Shown: in pieces, positions 50,873-60,301 of the stretch
Numbering within the stretch: the first letter of the stretch is position 1
Layout of the letters: each line of letters starts with the position of its first letter
Assembly: GCA_017460515.1 (NCBI GenBank)
Contig: JAFUAY010000033.1
Coordinates: 35,108-99,107, forward strand
DNA from: Prevotella sp.
GTDB taxonomy: Bacteria > Bacteroidota > Bacteroidia > Bacteroidales > Bacteroidaceae
Direction: 5' to 3'
Length of the DNA: 64,000 nucleotides
Translations under genes and position numbers: made by a program
The notes under the pieces: generated by a model
What the model saw: only the letters and a program-made list of their open reading frames with translations
The model's database searches: none
Told to the model about the DNA's origin: nothing

Positions 50873-52141
50873 ATGGGTAAGAAGAGACTTTTCTGGTCAT
50901 TGCTGCTCTTGACGGCTTTCCTTCAGCTCCTTACCGGGTGCAGAAAGGCCAATGATACTCACAAGGTAGTGGTCTGTGTTCCCGTATATGGACAGAGCCT
51001 TGCTTTGGGCGAAGAGGCCTCTTTGCTAACAAATTTCGACTCTCTGGTCAGTCAGAGCGATGGAAGGATCGTTACGCAGCGACTTGATCAGCAATTCGGC
51101 TATTTCGATAACTCTCCCCTGAAGGAATGGGTGAAGAGGATGGTGCGGTACGACAAGCGTACCTTCGAACTGTCTGTCTATAGTATGGCTGCCGTATTGA
51201 CTCAGCGACTGGGATCAGACACGCTGATTTGTATCTTTCCAGGTGGTCGGGGAGCAACTGCATACCAAGGTATCTGCAAAGGAACTACACCTTATCAGCA
51301 GTTGATTGACGATATAAAGGAGGCTTATGAGAGTGCTCAAAGAAAAGGGTGGGAGTTTATCGTGCCTGCTGTTTGCTGGATGCATGGTGAGAGCGATATG
51401 GTCGATCATACGGGCATTGACTATAAGGCAGCCCTGCGGCAGTTTGCTGAAAACATCAACGAAGATGTGCGCAAAATGACAAAACAGTCGCAGCCGATAC
51501 GTATTGTCTGCTATCAGACCAATCAGTTGACGTTCGTAAAGAATATTGACTTAAACGCTTTTGATTGCCCTGAAATACGCATTCCGGAAGCTCAGAGGGA
51601 ACTGGTTCGTGATGATACGCTCTTTTGGGCCAGTACACCTGTCTATCCTTTCTTTTTCGCTCATGAGGGTATTCATCTGAATGCAGTAGGACAGCAACAG
51701 GTGGGCTGTAGGGCAGCGTTGTCAGTAGTTGATATTCTGCATGGAAACAAACGTCGTCAAGGACTGATGCCTTGTTCCTTTGAGGTGGAGGATCAGGATG
51801 TCGTGGTGCGTTTCAGTCAAACGCAAGGAGCGTTGCTGTGGGATACTGTAAGCGTTTCAGTGGTTCACTGTTATGGATTCAGTGTAATATCACCTGAAGG
51901 AACTGATATTGCTGATAGTGCTGTGATTGAGGACAATGCTGTTCGTATTGTTTGTCGGCAGTCGCCCGTGGGGTGTAGAGTGCGCTATGCAGTCAATGGC
52001 GAACCTCTGAAGACGGGACCGAAAGTAGGACCACGCGGTAATCTGCGTGACTCACAGGGAGATATGGAAAAGGTAACCATTGCATCAAATGTATATCGAT
52101 TGGATAATTGGTGTTACCAGTTCGATGTGCCGTTGGAGTAG
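50873..52141 (+). CDS. SGNH-type carbohydrate esterase lipoprotein (sialate O-acetylesterase-like)
   Basis: 422 residues with a lipoprotein signal (LLTAFLQLLTGCRKAND). SGNH motifs: VCVPVYGQSLALG (nucleophile Ser in GQS, about residues 34-46), PGGRGATAY, VCWMHGESDM (about 167-176) and AHEGIHLNAVGQQQVG (catalytic His, about 264-280). Probable deacetylation of sugars, with substrate unknown; the C-terminal ~130 residues form a beta domain. It lies between the alpha/beta-hydrolase and Mfa2-like genes in one plus-strand unit. Confidence 0.8.
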   Translation: MGKKRLFWSLLLLTAFLQLLTGCRKANDTHKVVVCVPVYGQSLALGEEASLLTNFDSLVSQSDGRIVTQRLDQQFGYFDNSPLKEWVKRMVRYDKRTFELSVYSMAAVLTQRLGSDTLICIFPGGRGATAYQGICKGTTPYQQLIDDIKEAYESAQRKGWEFIVPAVCWMHGESDMVDHTGIDYKAALRQFAENINEDVRKMTKQSQPIRIVCYQTNQLTFVKNIDLNAFDCPEIRIPEAQRELVRDDTLFWASTPVYPFFFAHEGIHLNAVGQQQVGCRAALSVVDILHGNKRRQGLMPCSFEVEDQDVVVRFSQTQGALLWDTVSVSVVHCYGFSVISPEGTDIADSAVIEDNAVRIVCRQSPVGCRVRYAVNGEPLKTGPKVGPRGNLRDSQGDMEKVTIASNVYRLDNWCYQFDVPLE

Positions 52142-52204
52142 TGTCTCCGATCATATTAACAAACATCTTTATTATGAAATATTTTTTACCAATACAGAAG
52201 AACA

Positions 52205-53122
52205 ATGAATAACAAACATGCTATTTTGACAGGACTCTTCCTGTCATTTGTAATGGGACTTGGTCTCACTTCGTGTGAAAAGGCCGTTTTTGACGAAGAG
52301 GAAGAACAAGAACAGAGTGGGCTGGGAACGACCGCCAAAAACGAAAAAGGAAATGTTACCATTAGCGTCTCGTCTTTCAGACAGGTCCCTTTCGATGGAC
52401 CTGGGGATACAAGGGCTGCTACCGATGTGACGTCTTATTTCAAGCGTCTGAACTTTGTGATTTATAAAGATGGAGAGAAAAAGAAGGCCCTTAATCAGAT
52501 GAGCGACAATCAAAACTTTGGAACAGTTACACTCTCACTTGCAGAGGGAACTTATAAGTTGCTTGTAGTGGCGAGTAGTGGTCTTGATAATCCTACTTTA
52601 TCAAATCCAGAAAAGATACAATTCACAAATAAAATAGGTTATACTGATACCTTCTCTTATTATGGTGATTTAGAAGTTACAAGTGAGGCTGCATCTCATG
52701 AAATTACGTTAACGAGGAATGTTTCGTGCTTGAAGTTTATTATCAATGATGAATTTCCCGAGAATGTGAAGTACATGAAGTTCTATTATACCGGTGGTAG
52801 TGGCGTATTGAATGCTGTAACAGGTTATGGAGGATTGGTAAATTCACAACAGGCGAAGAAAGTTGATGTAACAGGAAGAACCACTCCTTTGACTTTTAAT
52901 CTATATACTTTTCTACAGTCAGATGAAGCTCTGCTGCAAGTGAGAGTGACTGCTTTGGAATCAGATGAGAAGACGATAGTTGCAGAACGTGAGTTTGAAG
53001 ATGTTCCTATGAAGTACCAAATGATTACTGAATATGCCGGTTCTTTCTTCAATCATGACCACAGCATCAGTTTCAAGGCTGAGACAGATTGGGGCGAACC
53101 TTATCATCATTACGACTATTAA
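52205..53122 (+). CDS. FimB/Mfa2-family fimbrial anchor-like lipoprotein
   Basis: 305 residues with Cys at about residue 24 (GLGLTSCEKAVFDEEEEQEQ; strongly acidic after the Cys). The mature part matches Mfa2-like proteins: GNVTISVSSFRQVPF, YFKRLNFVIYKDGEKKK, LSLAEGTYKLLVVASSG, SHEITLTRNVSCLKFIIND. In Porphyromonas, Mfa2 anchors the minor fimbria and stops its growth. No fimbrillin gene is next to it here, so a solitary or divergent use is possible. It ends the esterase unit, followed by a strong terminator. Confidence 0.8.
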   Translation: MNNKHAILTGLFLSFVMGLGLTSCEKAVFDEEEEQEQSGLGTTAKNEKGNVTISVSSFRQVPFDGPGDTRAATDVTSYFKRLNFVIYKDGEKKKALNQMSDNQNFGTVTLSLAEGTYKLLVVASSGLDNPTLSNPEKIQFTNKIGYTDTFSYYGDLEVTSEAASHEITLTRNVSCLKFIINDEFPENVKYMKFYYTGGSGVLNAVTGYGGLVNSQQAKKVDVTGRTTPLTFNLYTFLQSDEALLQVRVTALESDEKTIVAEREFEDVPMKYQMITEYAGSFFNHDHSISFKAETDWGEPYHHYDY

Positions 53123-53161
53123 TCAATATCACAAATAAAAAACAATTTTTTTGATGCGAAA

Positions 53162-53223
53162 AAAATGCTCCACACTTTACTGAAAAAGCCGATAGACAAA
53201 GGATTTCAGTGTGGAGCATTTTT
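53162..53223 (+). terminator. Terminator of the esterase/Mfa2 unit
   Basis: AAATGCTCCACACT pairs with AGTGTGGAGCATTT, with a ~31-nt loop, followed by a T-run. The stem is perfect over 14 bp. Confidence 0.8.
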
Positions 53224-53234
53224 GGGGATTGCTA

Positions 53235-53466
53235 TGAGCAAAGCCTAAGTTTGCCCAGGGCAAAACCAGGCTTTGCCCTAAGTGATTTTAGGCTTTGCCC
53301 TGAGTGATCTTAGGCTTTACTCTAAGCGATCCTAGGTTTCTCGTTGACTGATCTTAGGCTTTGCTAACTACCATGTTTGCAATGTCCAATCATCATGTTT
53401 GCAATGACTAAACACCATAGTAAGGCATCGTAAACATGGTGTTTAGACCTCATAAGTCTATGAGTT
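53235..53466. repeat. 11/22-bp-phased degenerate array (21 units)
   Basis: The gene-free spacer between convergent genes parses in 11-bp steps. The core has four 22-bp units (53268-53355) of the form AGGCTTTGCCCTAAGTGATTTT, followed by a fifth partial one. The array begins with inverted units (TGAGCAAAGCC, TTTGCCC...GGGCAAA) and ends with CATGTTTGCAATG-type units and TAAACATGGTGTTTAG, which is the complement of a 16-mer in the array at 16.3 kb. Confidence 0.8.
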
Positions 53467-53513
53467 TTTTGTAGTTAAGCGAAGGACTAAATCACAGATT
53501 CTACTTTCATAAA

Positions 53514-54575
53514 TCAGTAGGATAGTGTCATAAATACCGGATAGTGGTCGGAATAGCTGATATCAAGCTTGTAATATCCCTTACCACTGAGGGCTTCATC
53601 GTGTAAGATATAGTCGATACGTACCAATTTGGAACCACGGAATGTTTTCATGAAACCACTTCCGCACTCTTTGAAACCGTCAACCAAATCTCCTTTCATG
53701 ACATTGTAGGTATAAGAGTAGGGCACATCATTGAAATCACCACATACCACAGCAGGGTGGGCGCTTTCACGAATATGGCGAGCTACTAAATCAGCTTGCA
53801 TAGAGCGCACCACCATTCCACGTGTGTAGTCACCGTAGACGGCTTTGATAATAGCGTTGTCCTCTATTTGTGCGCCCTTCATTTGTAGTTTGGCTACCTT
53901 ACGCATCGTACGATTGAATCCGGTAGTCTCTAAATGCACGTTGAATACGCGAACCAATTTTCCGCCCACATCGATATCTGCCCACATGGCACTGTTGTTG
54001 GTAGGACCGCCAAAGTCGATATCACCAGAATTCTTGATGGGGAAACGACTGAAAATGACCATGTCATCATGTCCTTTTGCCATACCGTAGGTAAAGTAGG
54101 CTTTGTATTTCTCGCTGTTAATCCTGTCGCCGCTATGCTCCATATACTCCTGAAGACAGAGGATATCAACGTTCTGGCGCTTCATTTCAGAAAGGATGTC
54201 TTCTGCCTTGAAGCCTGTAATCTCACGTCCGAACATGGCTACGTTATAGCTGGCCACCTTAAAGCCGGACTTATTGTCTGGTTCTGACTGAAACAGTCCC
54301 AGCTGGAATATGGTGCCGATATATGGGATACAGGAGATGAGAACAACGGCAGGGATGGCTGCCCAGTGCCAGCGTCGACGAATAAGCCAAAAAGTCAGAA
54401 CGATCAAGTCACCTATAATAAATATAGGTAATGCATAGACAATCATGGCGATAGCCGTTTCATGCGTGGGATTCGCATTTCCACCAAAAAGACCTGCAAT
54501 CGTGAATAATGCCATCAGCAGGGTGATGACAAGTATCATGAATGAAAAATACTTGTAGACAGCTAACTTGCCCAT
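53514..54575 (-). CDS. Membrane-anchored endonuclease/exonuclease/phosphatase-family protein
   Basis: 353 residues: three N-terminal transmembrane helices (about residues 10-95), then an exposed EEP domain from about 105: KVASYNVAMFG (Asn), ILCLQEYMEH (metal-binding Glu), FNVHLETTG, AVVCGDFNDVPYS (catalytic Asp-Asn) and DISYSDHYPVFMTL (Asp-His). All active-site residues appear intact. Substrates in the superfamily range from DNA to phospholipids and phosphoinositides, and cannot be chosen here. It lies 9 bp after the hybrid histidine kinase gene. Confidence 0.87.
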   Translation of the reverse strand: MGKLAVYKYFSFMILVITLLMALFTIAGLFGGNANPTHETAIAMIVYALPIFIIGDLIVLTFWLIRRRWHWAAIPAVVLISCIPYIGTIFQLGLFQSEPDNKSGFKVASYNVAMFGREITGFKAEDILSEMKRQNVDILCLQEYMEHSGDRINSEKYKAYFTYGMAKGHDDMVIFSRFPIKNSGDIDFGGPTNNSAMWADIDVGGKLVRVFNVHLETTGFNRTMRKVAKLQMKGAQIEDNAIIKAVYGDYTRGMVVRSMQADLVARHIRESAHPAVVCGDFNDVPYSYTYNVMKGDLVDGFKECGSGFMKTFRGSKLVRIDYILHDEALSGKGYYKLDISYSDHYPVFMTLSY

Positions 54576-54584
54576 TGTTTATCT

Positions 54585-55841
54585 TTATTCTCCAATGTAT
54601 TTTTTGACAATCTCAATAAGGTCCTCAACGCGGAATGGCTTTGCAAGGAATGCATCGCAACCTGCTGACTTCGCTTCACGGATGTTTTCTTCAAAGGCAT
54701 AGGCGCTGAGTGCAATAATGGGTGTGTCTGGGTCTACCTCTTTAATAATACGTGTGGCATCGAGACCGCCCATTTCGGGCATCCTGATATCCATGAGAAT
54801 CAGGTTGGGCTTGTCATCTTCGTTCATCGTGACGGCTTCAATACCGTTGTGAGCGCGCAAAAGACGATAGCGCTTCTGAAGTACGATGCGAACGAGCTCA
54901 TAGTTGCTTTCCTCATCTTCTGCTACGAGAATGGTCTTCATGTTCGCCTCGTCGACATCTTCGCCACTACGCAACGTACGCATATTGGCAACGGTACGAT
55001 TACTGGTGGTCAGGCCGCCGAACGTTCCGTGGAATGGCATCTCAAAGGTAAAGGTGGAACCCTTGCCCTCCTGAGACTCAACCTTGATATTTCCTTCCAT
55101 CTTTTCCACGATAATCTTACATAAGGCAAGTCCCAAGCCATAGCCTTTCTGCTGTTCAGCATCTTTGGAGGCGTAGGCATCAAAAATGTGGTCTATAAAA
55201 TCTGGAGAGATACCTGAACCTGTGTCTTTGACGAAGAACTGGATAGTGTGCCCCTCGTTAGTCATTCGATAACCAAAGTTGATCATACCCTTTGAGGTGT
55301 GTTTCAACGCGTTTGAGATCAAGTTTGAGAATACTTGAGTCAGTCGGTTCTCATCAGTTGTCATCGTGGCTGGCTGATCTGGCTTCTCGCAATTGAGTGA
55401 TACAGTTTCCGGGCAACGGAACTTGAATAGCTGCTTGATGCTGACCATCAACTGGTCCAGGTTGGTGGGGGCTTTCTTGATGACTATTTCGCCTGTTTCA
55501 ACACGGCTGAGATCCAAAATCTCGTTGACAAGACTGAGTAGACGGGAGTTGTTGCTCTCAATGATTTCCATGAAGTTCATTCTTTCTTCAGGTGAATCAG
55601 TCTCGGCCATGATACGAGAGAACCCTTCGATAGCATTCAGAGGGGTGCGGATTTCATGCGACATGTTAGCGAGGAAAAGCGACTTCATGCGGCTCTCGTT
55701 CATAGCCTTAGCTGCCTTCTCCTCGTATTCCTTTAATTTCTTATTTGCTTGCTCCAATTGCTCAGAGGCGATGGCCAGTTTTCGGTTCGCCTCGGCATAT
55801 TTCTGGAGCAAAATGTCTTTTTCGTCTTGATTCATCATCAA
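54585..55841 (-). CDS. Soluble hybrid histidine kinase/response regulator
   Basis: 418 residues without membrane segments. A coiled coil (residues 12-50, AEANRKLAIASEQLEQANKKLKEYEE) leads into the HisKA domain with SHEIRTPLNAI (His62), the ATPase domain (N box NRLTQVFSNLISNALKH, G boxes DTGSGIS and GYGLGLAL) and a C-terminal receiver domain with LILMDIRMPEMGG (Asp351). There is no DNA-binding output, so the phosphoryl group must go elsewhere or act by protein contact. No sensor domain is visible apart from the coiled coil. Probably cotranscribed with the EEP gene downstream. A -7-like TACATTTG is 23 bp before the start. Confidence 0.9.
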   Translation of the reverse strand: MMMNQDEKDILLQKYAEANRKLAIASEQLEQANKKLKEYEEKAAKAMNESRMKSLFLANMSHEIRTPLNAIEGFSRIMAETDSPEERMNFMEIIESNNSRLLSLVNEILDLSRVETGEIVIKKAPTNLDQLMVSIKQLFKFRCPETVSLNCEKPDQPATMTTDENRLTQVFSNLISNALKHTSKGMINFGYRMTNEGHTIQFFVKDTGSGISPDFIDHIFDAYASKDAEQQKGYGLGLALCKIIVEKMEGNIKVESQEGKGSTFTFEMPFHGTFGGLTTSNRTVANMRTLRSGEDVDEANMKTILVAEDEESNYELVRIVLQKRYRLLRAHNGIEAVTMNEDDKPNLILMDIRMPEMGGLDATRIIKEVDPDTPIIALSAYAFEENIREAKSAGCDAFLAKPFRVEDLIEIVKKYIGE

Positions 55842-55963
55842 TCTTTTTTTACTTTTTCGAATGCAAATGTATTGAATTCGTTCTGAACACAGGTTGAATT
55901 TGCGTGAAAAATGGTTTAAAAAGCGTCACTTATTGATTTATATCCCCTATTTTTAATGGATTT

Positions 55964-57196
55964 TCAACCTCGTTTGGCTTTCTCCCAGGTGCCGCTCTTG
56001 TTGTGTGAGCTTAAATATTTTATACCTCTGAAAACATTCAAATTCATGAAAAGGAAATAATATGGCACATAGAGGAGCTTGTTTTTCCGCCCCTTGATGC
56101 TGAGCCAATAGCCTAAGAAAGCACCTAAGTAGAACAATATCTGTAATACCCAAATGATGTTGTAAACGACACCGGCTTTCATGAAGACGAGTGCTACGTT
56201 GATCGGAATAAGTGCAAGCAGTGCGAATGGGGTAATGCTCCATCGAAGTACGCGGTGGGAAATGAACAGGAAGCTCACTGTTGGGTACTTGAATGGATTC
56301 ATCAGCGAACGTAGCCACCAAATGCTTTGAAGACCACCTGCTGCAATACGACGCTTACGTTTCGATTCTTCTTCCAAATTAGCAGATCCGTACTCTGAAG
56401 CGTAGGCTTCACGGGTGTATGCAATCTTATGGCCCTCTTTTAGGATAAGCATTGATATCATAAAATCATCAAGTAGGGCATTGCTGGGAGCTGGACGATA
56501 GTCGCGCATCCTAACGGCAAATAGCTCACCGGCTGCTCCCATAGCAGAGTAGAACTCGCTATCCCATCGCTTCAATGTACTCTCATATTTCCAGTAGATG
56601 CCTTCTCCTTCTGATGCTATTTGACTGTCAGTATTCCGATTTTCTGCAGGCGTTTCTGCCTGAGACGTGGTAAGCGGACGTGAACATACGCGTTTTTCTC
56701 CACTCACACAGCCAACATCGTCTTTCATGAATTGTCTTACAATCTCCTTGATGCTTCCAGCATTGAGCATTGTATTCGCATCTGTGAAGATCACGTATTC
56801 AGCCTTGTTCACTTGAAGTCCATGCTGCATGGCAGCTGCTTTTCCGCGTCTTTCTGGCGAGAAGACCAAAGTCACATTGTCATATTCTGAGAGTAATTCG
56901 TTGGAATGGTCATTACTTCCATCAGTAACCCACATAACACAAAGCTTGTCCTTGGGGTAGTCTAAAGCATTGATGTTCTCCATCTTCTCACGAATGACGT
57001 CTTCCTCGTTATACGCACAAATCATTAGCGTAACATCTGGGAGTAGGCTCTCTTCCAAAGGAAGAACAGGCTCAAGGACTTTGGATCCAAAGATCCGTTT
57101 TGCCTTTAATAGAAGCCAGAGTAATATGCCATAGCCCAGGTAGGTATAGAATACCAGTAGCAGGCATATCCAAAAGACAATAATCAGCGTGAGCAT
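55964..57196 (-). CDS. Membrane glycosyltransferase, GT2 family
   Basis: 410 residues. An N-terminal helix (ILVFWICLLLVFYTYLGYGILLWLLL-type), then the GT-A domain: VTLMICAYNEEDVIREKMENI, VTDGSNDHS (about residues 92-100), VIFTDANTML for the DxD-type site, DDFMISMLILKEGHKIAYT, and RKRRIAAGGLQSIW, followed by three C-terminal helices. The layout matches processive or lipid-linked surface-glycan transferases. It is not next to the polysaccharide locus; a -7-like element (TATTTTTG) stands about 36 bp upstream. Confidence 0.85.
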   Translation of the reverse strand: MLTLIIVFWICLLLVFYTYLGYGILLWLLLKAKRIFGSKVLEPVLPLEESLLPDVTLMICAYNEEDVIREKMENINALDYPKDKLCVMWVTDGSNDHSNELLSEYDNVTLVFSPERRGKAAAMQHGLQVNKAEYVIFTDANTMLNAGSIKEIVRQFMKDDVGCVSGEKRVCSRPLTTSQAETPAENRNTDSQIASEGEGIYWKYESTLKRWDSEFYSAMGAAGELFAVRMRDYRPAPSNALLDDFMISMLILKEGHKIAYTREAYASEYGSANLEEESKRKRRIAAGGLQSIWWLRSLMNPFKYPTVSFLFISHRVLRWSITPFALLALIPINVALVFMKAGVVYNIIWVLQILFYLGAFLGYWLSIKGRKNKLLYVPYYFLFMNLNVFRGIKYLSSHNKSGTWEKAKRG

Positions 57197-57332
57197 AGTT
57201 TAATGATGGTTCTTGATTGAATTTACGCGTGCAAAAATATAAAAAATATATGAAAGAATGAAGAAATATCTGTTATTTTTGTTCCAACTATGACTTTTTC
57301 TTGATTTTTAATAATAATTATGATTGAAAAAA

Positions 57333-57365
57333 AAGAGATGTGCCTGCCGGTGAGACACATCTCTT
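57333..57365 (-). terminator. Terminator of the Rnf operon
   Basis: AAGAGATGTG pairs with CACATCTCTT around a 13-nt loop and is followed on the minus strand by TTTTTTTTC. It lies 43 bp after the rnfA stop. Confidence 0.85.
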
Positions 57366-57407
57366 GAATGTTAGTTCCTGTGATTGGAAAGGATAATTCT
57401 CGCTGAA

Positions 57408-58010
57408 TCAATCTAATCCGAACAGTACTTTCAATCCTCCATCTACTCCACTGAATCCCATAAAGGCCAAACTCAGTAGACCAGCTGTTACCAATACGAT
57501 AGCCATGCCTTGCATACCTTTGGGAATGCGGGTGAGTTCCAACTGCTCGCGGATACCTGCAAAGACTGTCAGTGCCAAACCGAAACCGATGGCAGTCGAG
57601 AAAGCGTAGACAACAGATTGCAGTAAATTGAAATCTTTCTGAATGACAAGAATGGCAACGCCCAATACTGCGCAGTTGGTTGTGATAAGTGGGAGGAAGA
57701 TACCCAACGCCTGATAGAGGGCTGGAGATACTTTCTTCAGCACAATCTCAACCATCTGAACCAATGAGGCAATTACCAGGATGAACACAATGGTCTGAAG
57801 ATAGCCGAGGTCAAAAGCATCAAGCACGTATTTCTGGACTATATAAGTTACAATAGTTGCCAATGTCATGACGAAAGCTACTGCAGCCGACATACCTAAA
57901 GATGTGTCAATCTTCTTTGATACACCAAGAAAAGGACATATTCCGAGGAACTGTGCCAGCACGATATTGTTGACGAAGATGGCACTAATAAATATTAATA
58001 GGTACTCCAT
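57408..58010 (-). CDS. rnfA: Rnf complex subunit RnfA
   Basis: 200 residues with six transmembrane helices. MEYLLIFISAIFVNNIVLAQFLGICPFLGVSKK is the standard RnfA/NqrE start, and FLPLITTNCAVLGVAI the second conserved block with the Cys that helps hold the membrane [2Fe-2S] cluster. Together with RnfE it forms the ion-conducting core. Last gene of the operon, 3 bp after rnfE. Confidence 0.95.
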   Translation of the reverse strand: MEYLLIFISAIFVNNIVLAQFLGICPFLGVSKKIDTSLGMSAAVAFVMTLATIVTYIVQKYVLDAFDLGYLQTIVFILVIASLVQMVEIVLKKVSPALYQALGIFLPLITTNCAVLGVAILVIQKDFNLLQSVVYAFSTAIGFGLALTVFAGIREQLELTRIPKGMQGMAIVLVTAGLLSLAFMGFSGVDGGLKVLFGLD

Positions 58011-58013
58011 AAT

Positions 58014-58598
58014 TTAAGCCTTGTTGAATTTGTTAACGATAGCAATAAGGAAGCCTAAAGTGATAAAGGCACCTGGAGGTAATACGAAAAGAAGAATGTT
58101 GTAAGTCTCTGGCAGAAGTGTTATACCAAATAAAGAGCCTGAGCCAAGGACCTCGCGGAAAATACCGAGAAGCGTGAGACCGATGGTGAATCCCAGACCG
58201 ATACCTATACCATCGAAAAGTGATGCTATCGGATTTTGTTTGGCAGCAAAAGCTTCTGCACGTCCCAGAATGATACAGTTGACGACAATCAGCGGGATGA
58301 ACAGTCCTAAAGCAGCATCGATATCTGGCAGATAGGCTTTGATAACCATTTGCAGGATAGTAACGAAAGCTGCAATGACAACAATAAATACAGGGATACG
58401 CACTTTGTCGGGAGTGACGTTCTTCAATAATGAGATAACAACGTTGGTACAGATAAGAACTGCCATGGTGGCCAATCCCATTGCCAAGCCGTTATTCGCG
58501 CTTGTCGTTGTCGCAAGGGTGGGACACATACCGAGCATCAGGACAAACGTCGGGTTCTCCTTGACGATGCCGTTTTTGATAATGCTTATATAATTCAT
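58014..58598 (-). CDS. rnfE: Rnf complex subunit RnfE
   Basis: 194 residues, six transmembrane helices; NPTFVLMLGMCPTLATTTSANNGLAMG near the N-terminus (Cys in GMCP) and FIPLIVVNCIILGRAEAFA in the middle pair with the matching segments of RnfA. Membrane subunit of the ferredoxin:NAD oxidoreductase. Confidence 0.95.
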   Translation of the reverse strand: MNYISIIKNGIVKENPTFVLMLGMCPTLATTTSANNGLAMGLATMAVLICTNVVISLLKNVTPDKVRIPVFIVVIAAFVTILQMVIKAYLPDIDAALGLFIPLIVVNCIILGRAEAFAAKQNPIASLFDGIGIGLGFTIGLTLLGIFREVLGSGSLFGITLLPETYNILLFVLPPGAFITLGFLIAIVNKFNKA

Positions 58599-58616
58599 AA
58601 TCTACAGTTTCAATAA

Positions 58617-59240
58617 TCAGTTTTTGTTTTGCTTGGTTGCGCCTGTCTGAGCATCAATGGGCGTGGCTTTGTATGCACTATACGCATTGTTGATTGCCAG
58701 AAGGAAAGCACGACTCGTAATTGTTGAAGCGGTAATGGCGTCAACCTGACCACCGTCCTTACTCACTGTCAGAGGCTCCTGAGGATCTTTTCCGATAATA
58801 TCTCCCTTCTCACCTTTTTGGAACCATTTGTCAGCCTTCGCTCCAAGTCCGGGAGTTTCAGTGTGTTCCAACAGTGTGTATCCAAGAATAATGCCTGTCT
58901 TGTCGAAGCCGACGAGCACTTTCAGGTCACCGCCAAAACCGCCGGTGGTTGATTCTACGGCAGCTCCGAGGTCTTCGCCCTGAGTATTCTCTGTCTGGTA
59001 AATGATATAGCTGAGCTCCTTGCCTTTGGCATCATTCTGTTTTACTGTATCAATACGGGCAACAACAATGTCGTCACTACCCATGACACTCTTGATACCA
59101 TCGGCCAAGGCCTTCTCTTTCTGTTCGCTGATAGGGCCGCTGGTCAACCCGTTTATATATGAGAGGATCGCTCCCATGATAACTGTTACGCTTGTAAGCA
59201 CCAGCGTCATGTTCAGTAAAGATGATTCAAGCTTCTTCAT
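58617..59240 (-). CDS. rnfG: Rnf complex subunit RnfG
   Basis: 207 residues: one N-terminal membrane helix, then a periplasmic FMN-binding domain. VDAITASTITSRAF (about residues 166-179) contains the threonine that carries FMN in a phosphoester bond (S/T-x-x-T type). LLEHTETPGLGAK is another family motif. It passes electrons between the FMN sites of RnfD and RnfG. Confidence 0.93.
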   Translation of the reverse strand: MKKLESSLLNMTLVLTSVTVIMGAILSYINGLTSGPISEQKEKALADGIKSVMGSDDIVVARIDTVKQNDAKGKELSYIIYQTENTQGEDLGAAVESTTGGFGGDLKVLVGFDKTGIILGYTLLEHTETPGLGAKADKWFQKGEKGDIIGKDPQEPLTVSKDGGQVDAITASTITSRAFLLAINNAYSAYKATPIDAQTGATKQNKN

Positions 59241-59272
59241 AATCTTTAATTCTTTTAGGATTAATTGACCTG

Positions 59273-60268
59273 TTATTTCGAAGCCGGCACTTCACCGAAG
59301 CGCGTAGGTTTCACATAATTATTAATAAGAGGTGTAAATGCGTTCATAATCAGAATTGCGAACGACATGCCTTCGGGATAGGCTCCCCAGTTACGAATAA
59401 TAACGGTAAGAACACCAATGGCAATACCATATATAAGCTGGCCTTTGCCAGTCATGGGCGACGTAACATAATCGGTAGCCATAAATATAGCACCCAGCAT
59501 CAGACCTCCACTTAACAGAACGCTAAAAGGATCAGCATAGATGGGATTGCTGACGTGAAGGAGTCCGCTAAGAACGAACACAGTACCAAGTATGCTGACG
59601 GGGATGTGCCAAGTAATAATCTTTCTCCATAGCATGAAAGCCAGACCAATGAGAAGGGCCAGTGCACAAATCTCTCCTAATGCACCTGCACCGTCGGGAT
59701 GATTACCAATCAAAAGGGCAAATGAATCAGGTAACTGGTTGAGAACGCTGGCGTCTCCGCTTTTGATAGCTCCCTTCATAATAGAAAGAGGTGTGGCACC
59801 AGTGGCTGCGTCAAGATATCCTAACTCGCCGACCTTTGGCCATGTGGTCATCTGCGCGGGGAAAGCTACCAATAGTGCAGCGCGTCCAACGAGGGCTGGA
59901 TTGAAGATATTCTGTCCTAAGCCTCCAAAGCTCATTTTTGCAACACCAATGGCAAATAGAGCTCCGATAATGATAATCCAAATGGGAAGATTGGATGGAA
60001 GATTCATGCCAAGCAAAATGCCTGTGAGGGCTGCTGAACCGTCAAGAACGGTATTACGTTCGTTTTTCAACATGTATTTGTTGATTGCCCACTCAAAGAA
60101 TACGCAGGCTGCCACACTTGTCGCACAGACAATGACCGAACCTAAGCCAAAATAGTAGAAAGATACCAGAAGCGCAGGCAACAGGGCAATCATTACCCCG
60201 TACATATTACGCTCCACAGAATCTGTACCATGTGCATGTGGCGAAAGGGAAACAATGAGTTTACTCAT
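59273..60268 (-). CDS. rnfD: Rnf complex subunit RnfD
   Basis: 331 residues, about nine membrane helices. RNTVLDGSAALTGILLGMNLPSNLP and FGGLGQNIFNPALVGRAALLVAFP are standard for RnfD/NqrB. The covalent FMN site is ATGATPLS (about residues 158-165). Ion-pumping membrane subunit. Confidence 0.95.
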   Translation of the reverse strand: MSKLIVSLSPHAHGTDSVERNMYGVMIALLPALLVSFYYFGLGSVIVCATSVAACVFFEWAINKYMLKNERNTVLDGSAALTGILLGMNLPSNLPIWIIIIGALFAIGVAKMSFGGLGQNIFNPALVGRAALLVAFPAQMTTWPKVGELGYLDAATGATPLSIMKGAIKSGDASVLNQLPDSFALLIGNHPDGAGALGEICALALLIGLAFMLWRKIITWHIPVSILGTVFVLSGLLHVSNPIYADPFSVLLSGGLMLGAIFMATDYVTSPMTGKGQLIYGIAIGVLTVIIRNWGAYPEGMSFAILIMNAFTPLINNYVKPTRFGEVPASK

Positions 60269-60301
60269 ATATCATTAATGTCTTTTTTCTTGTGAATACT
60301 G

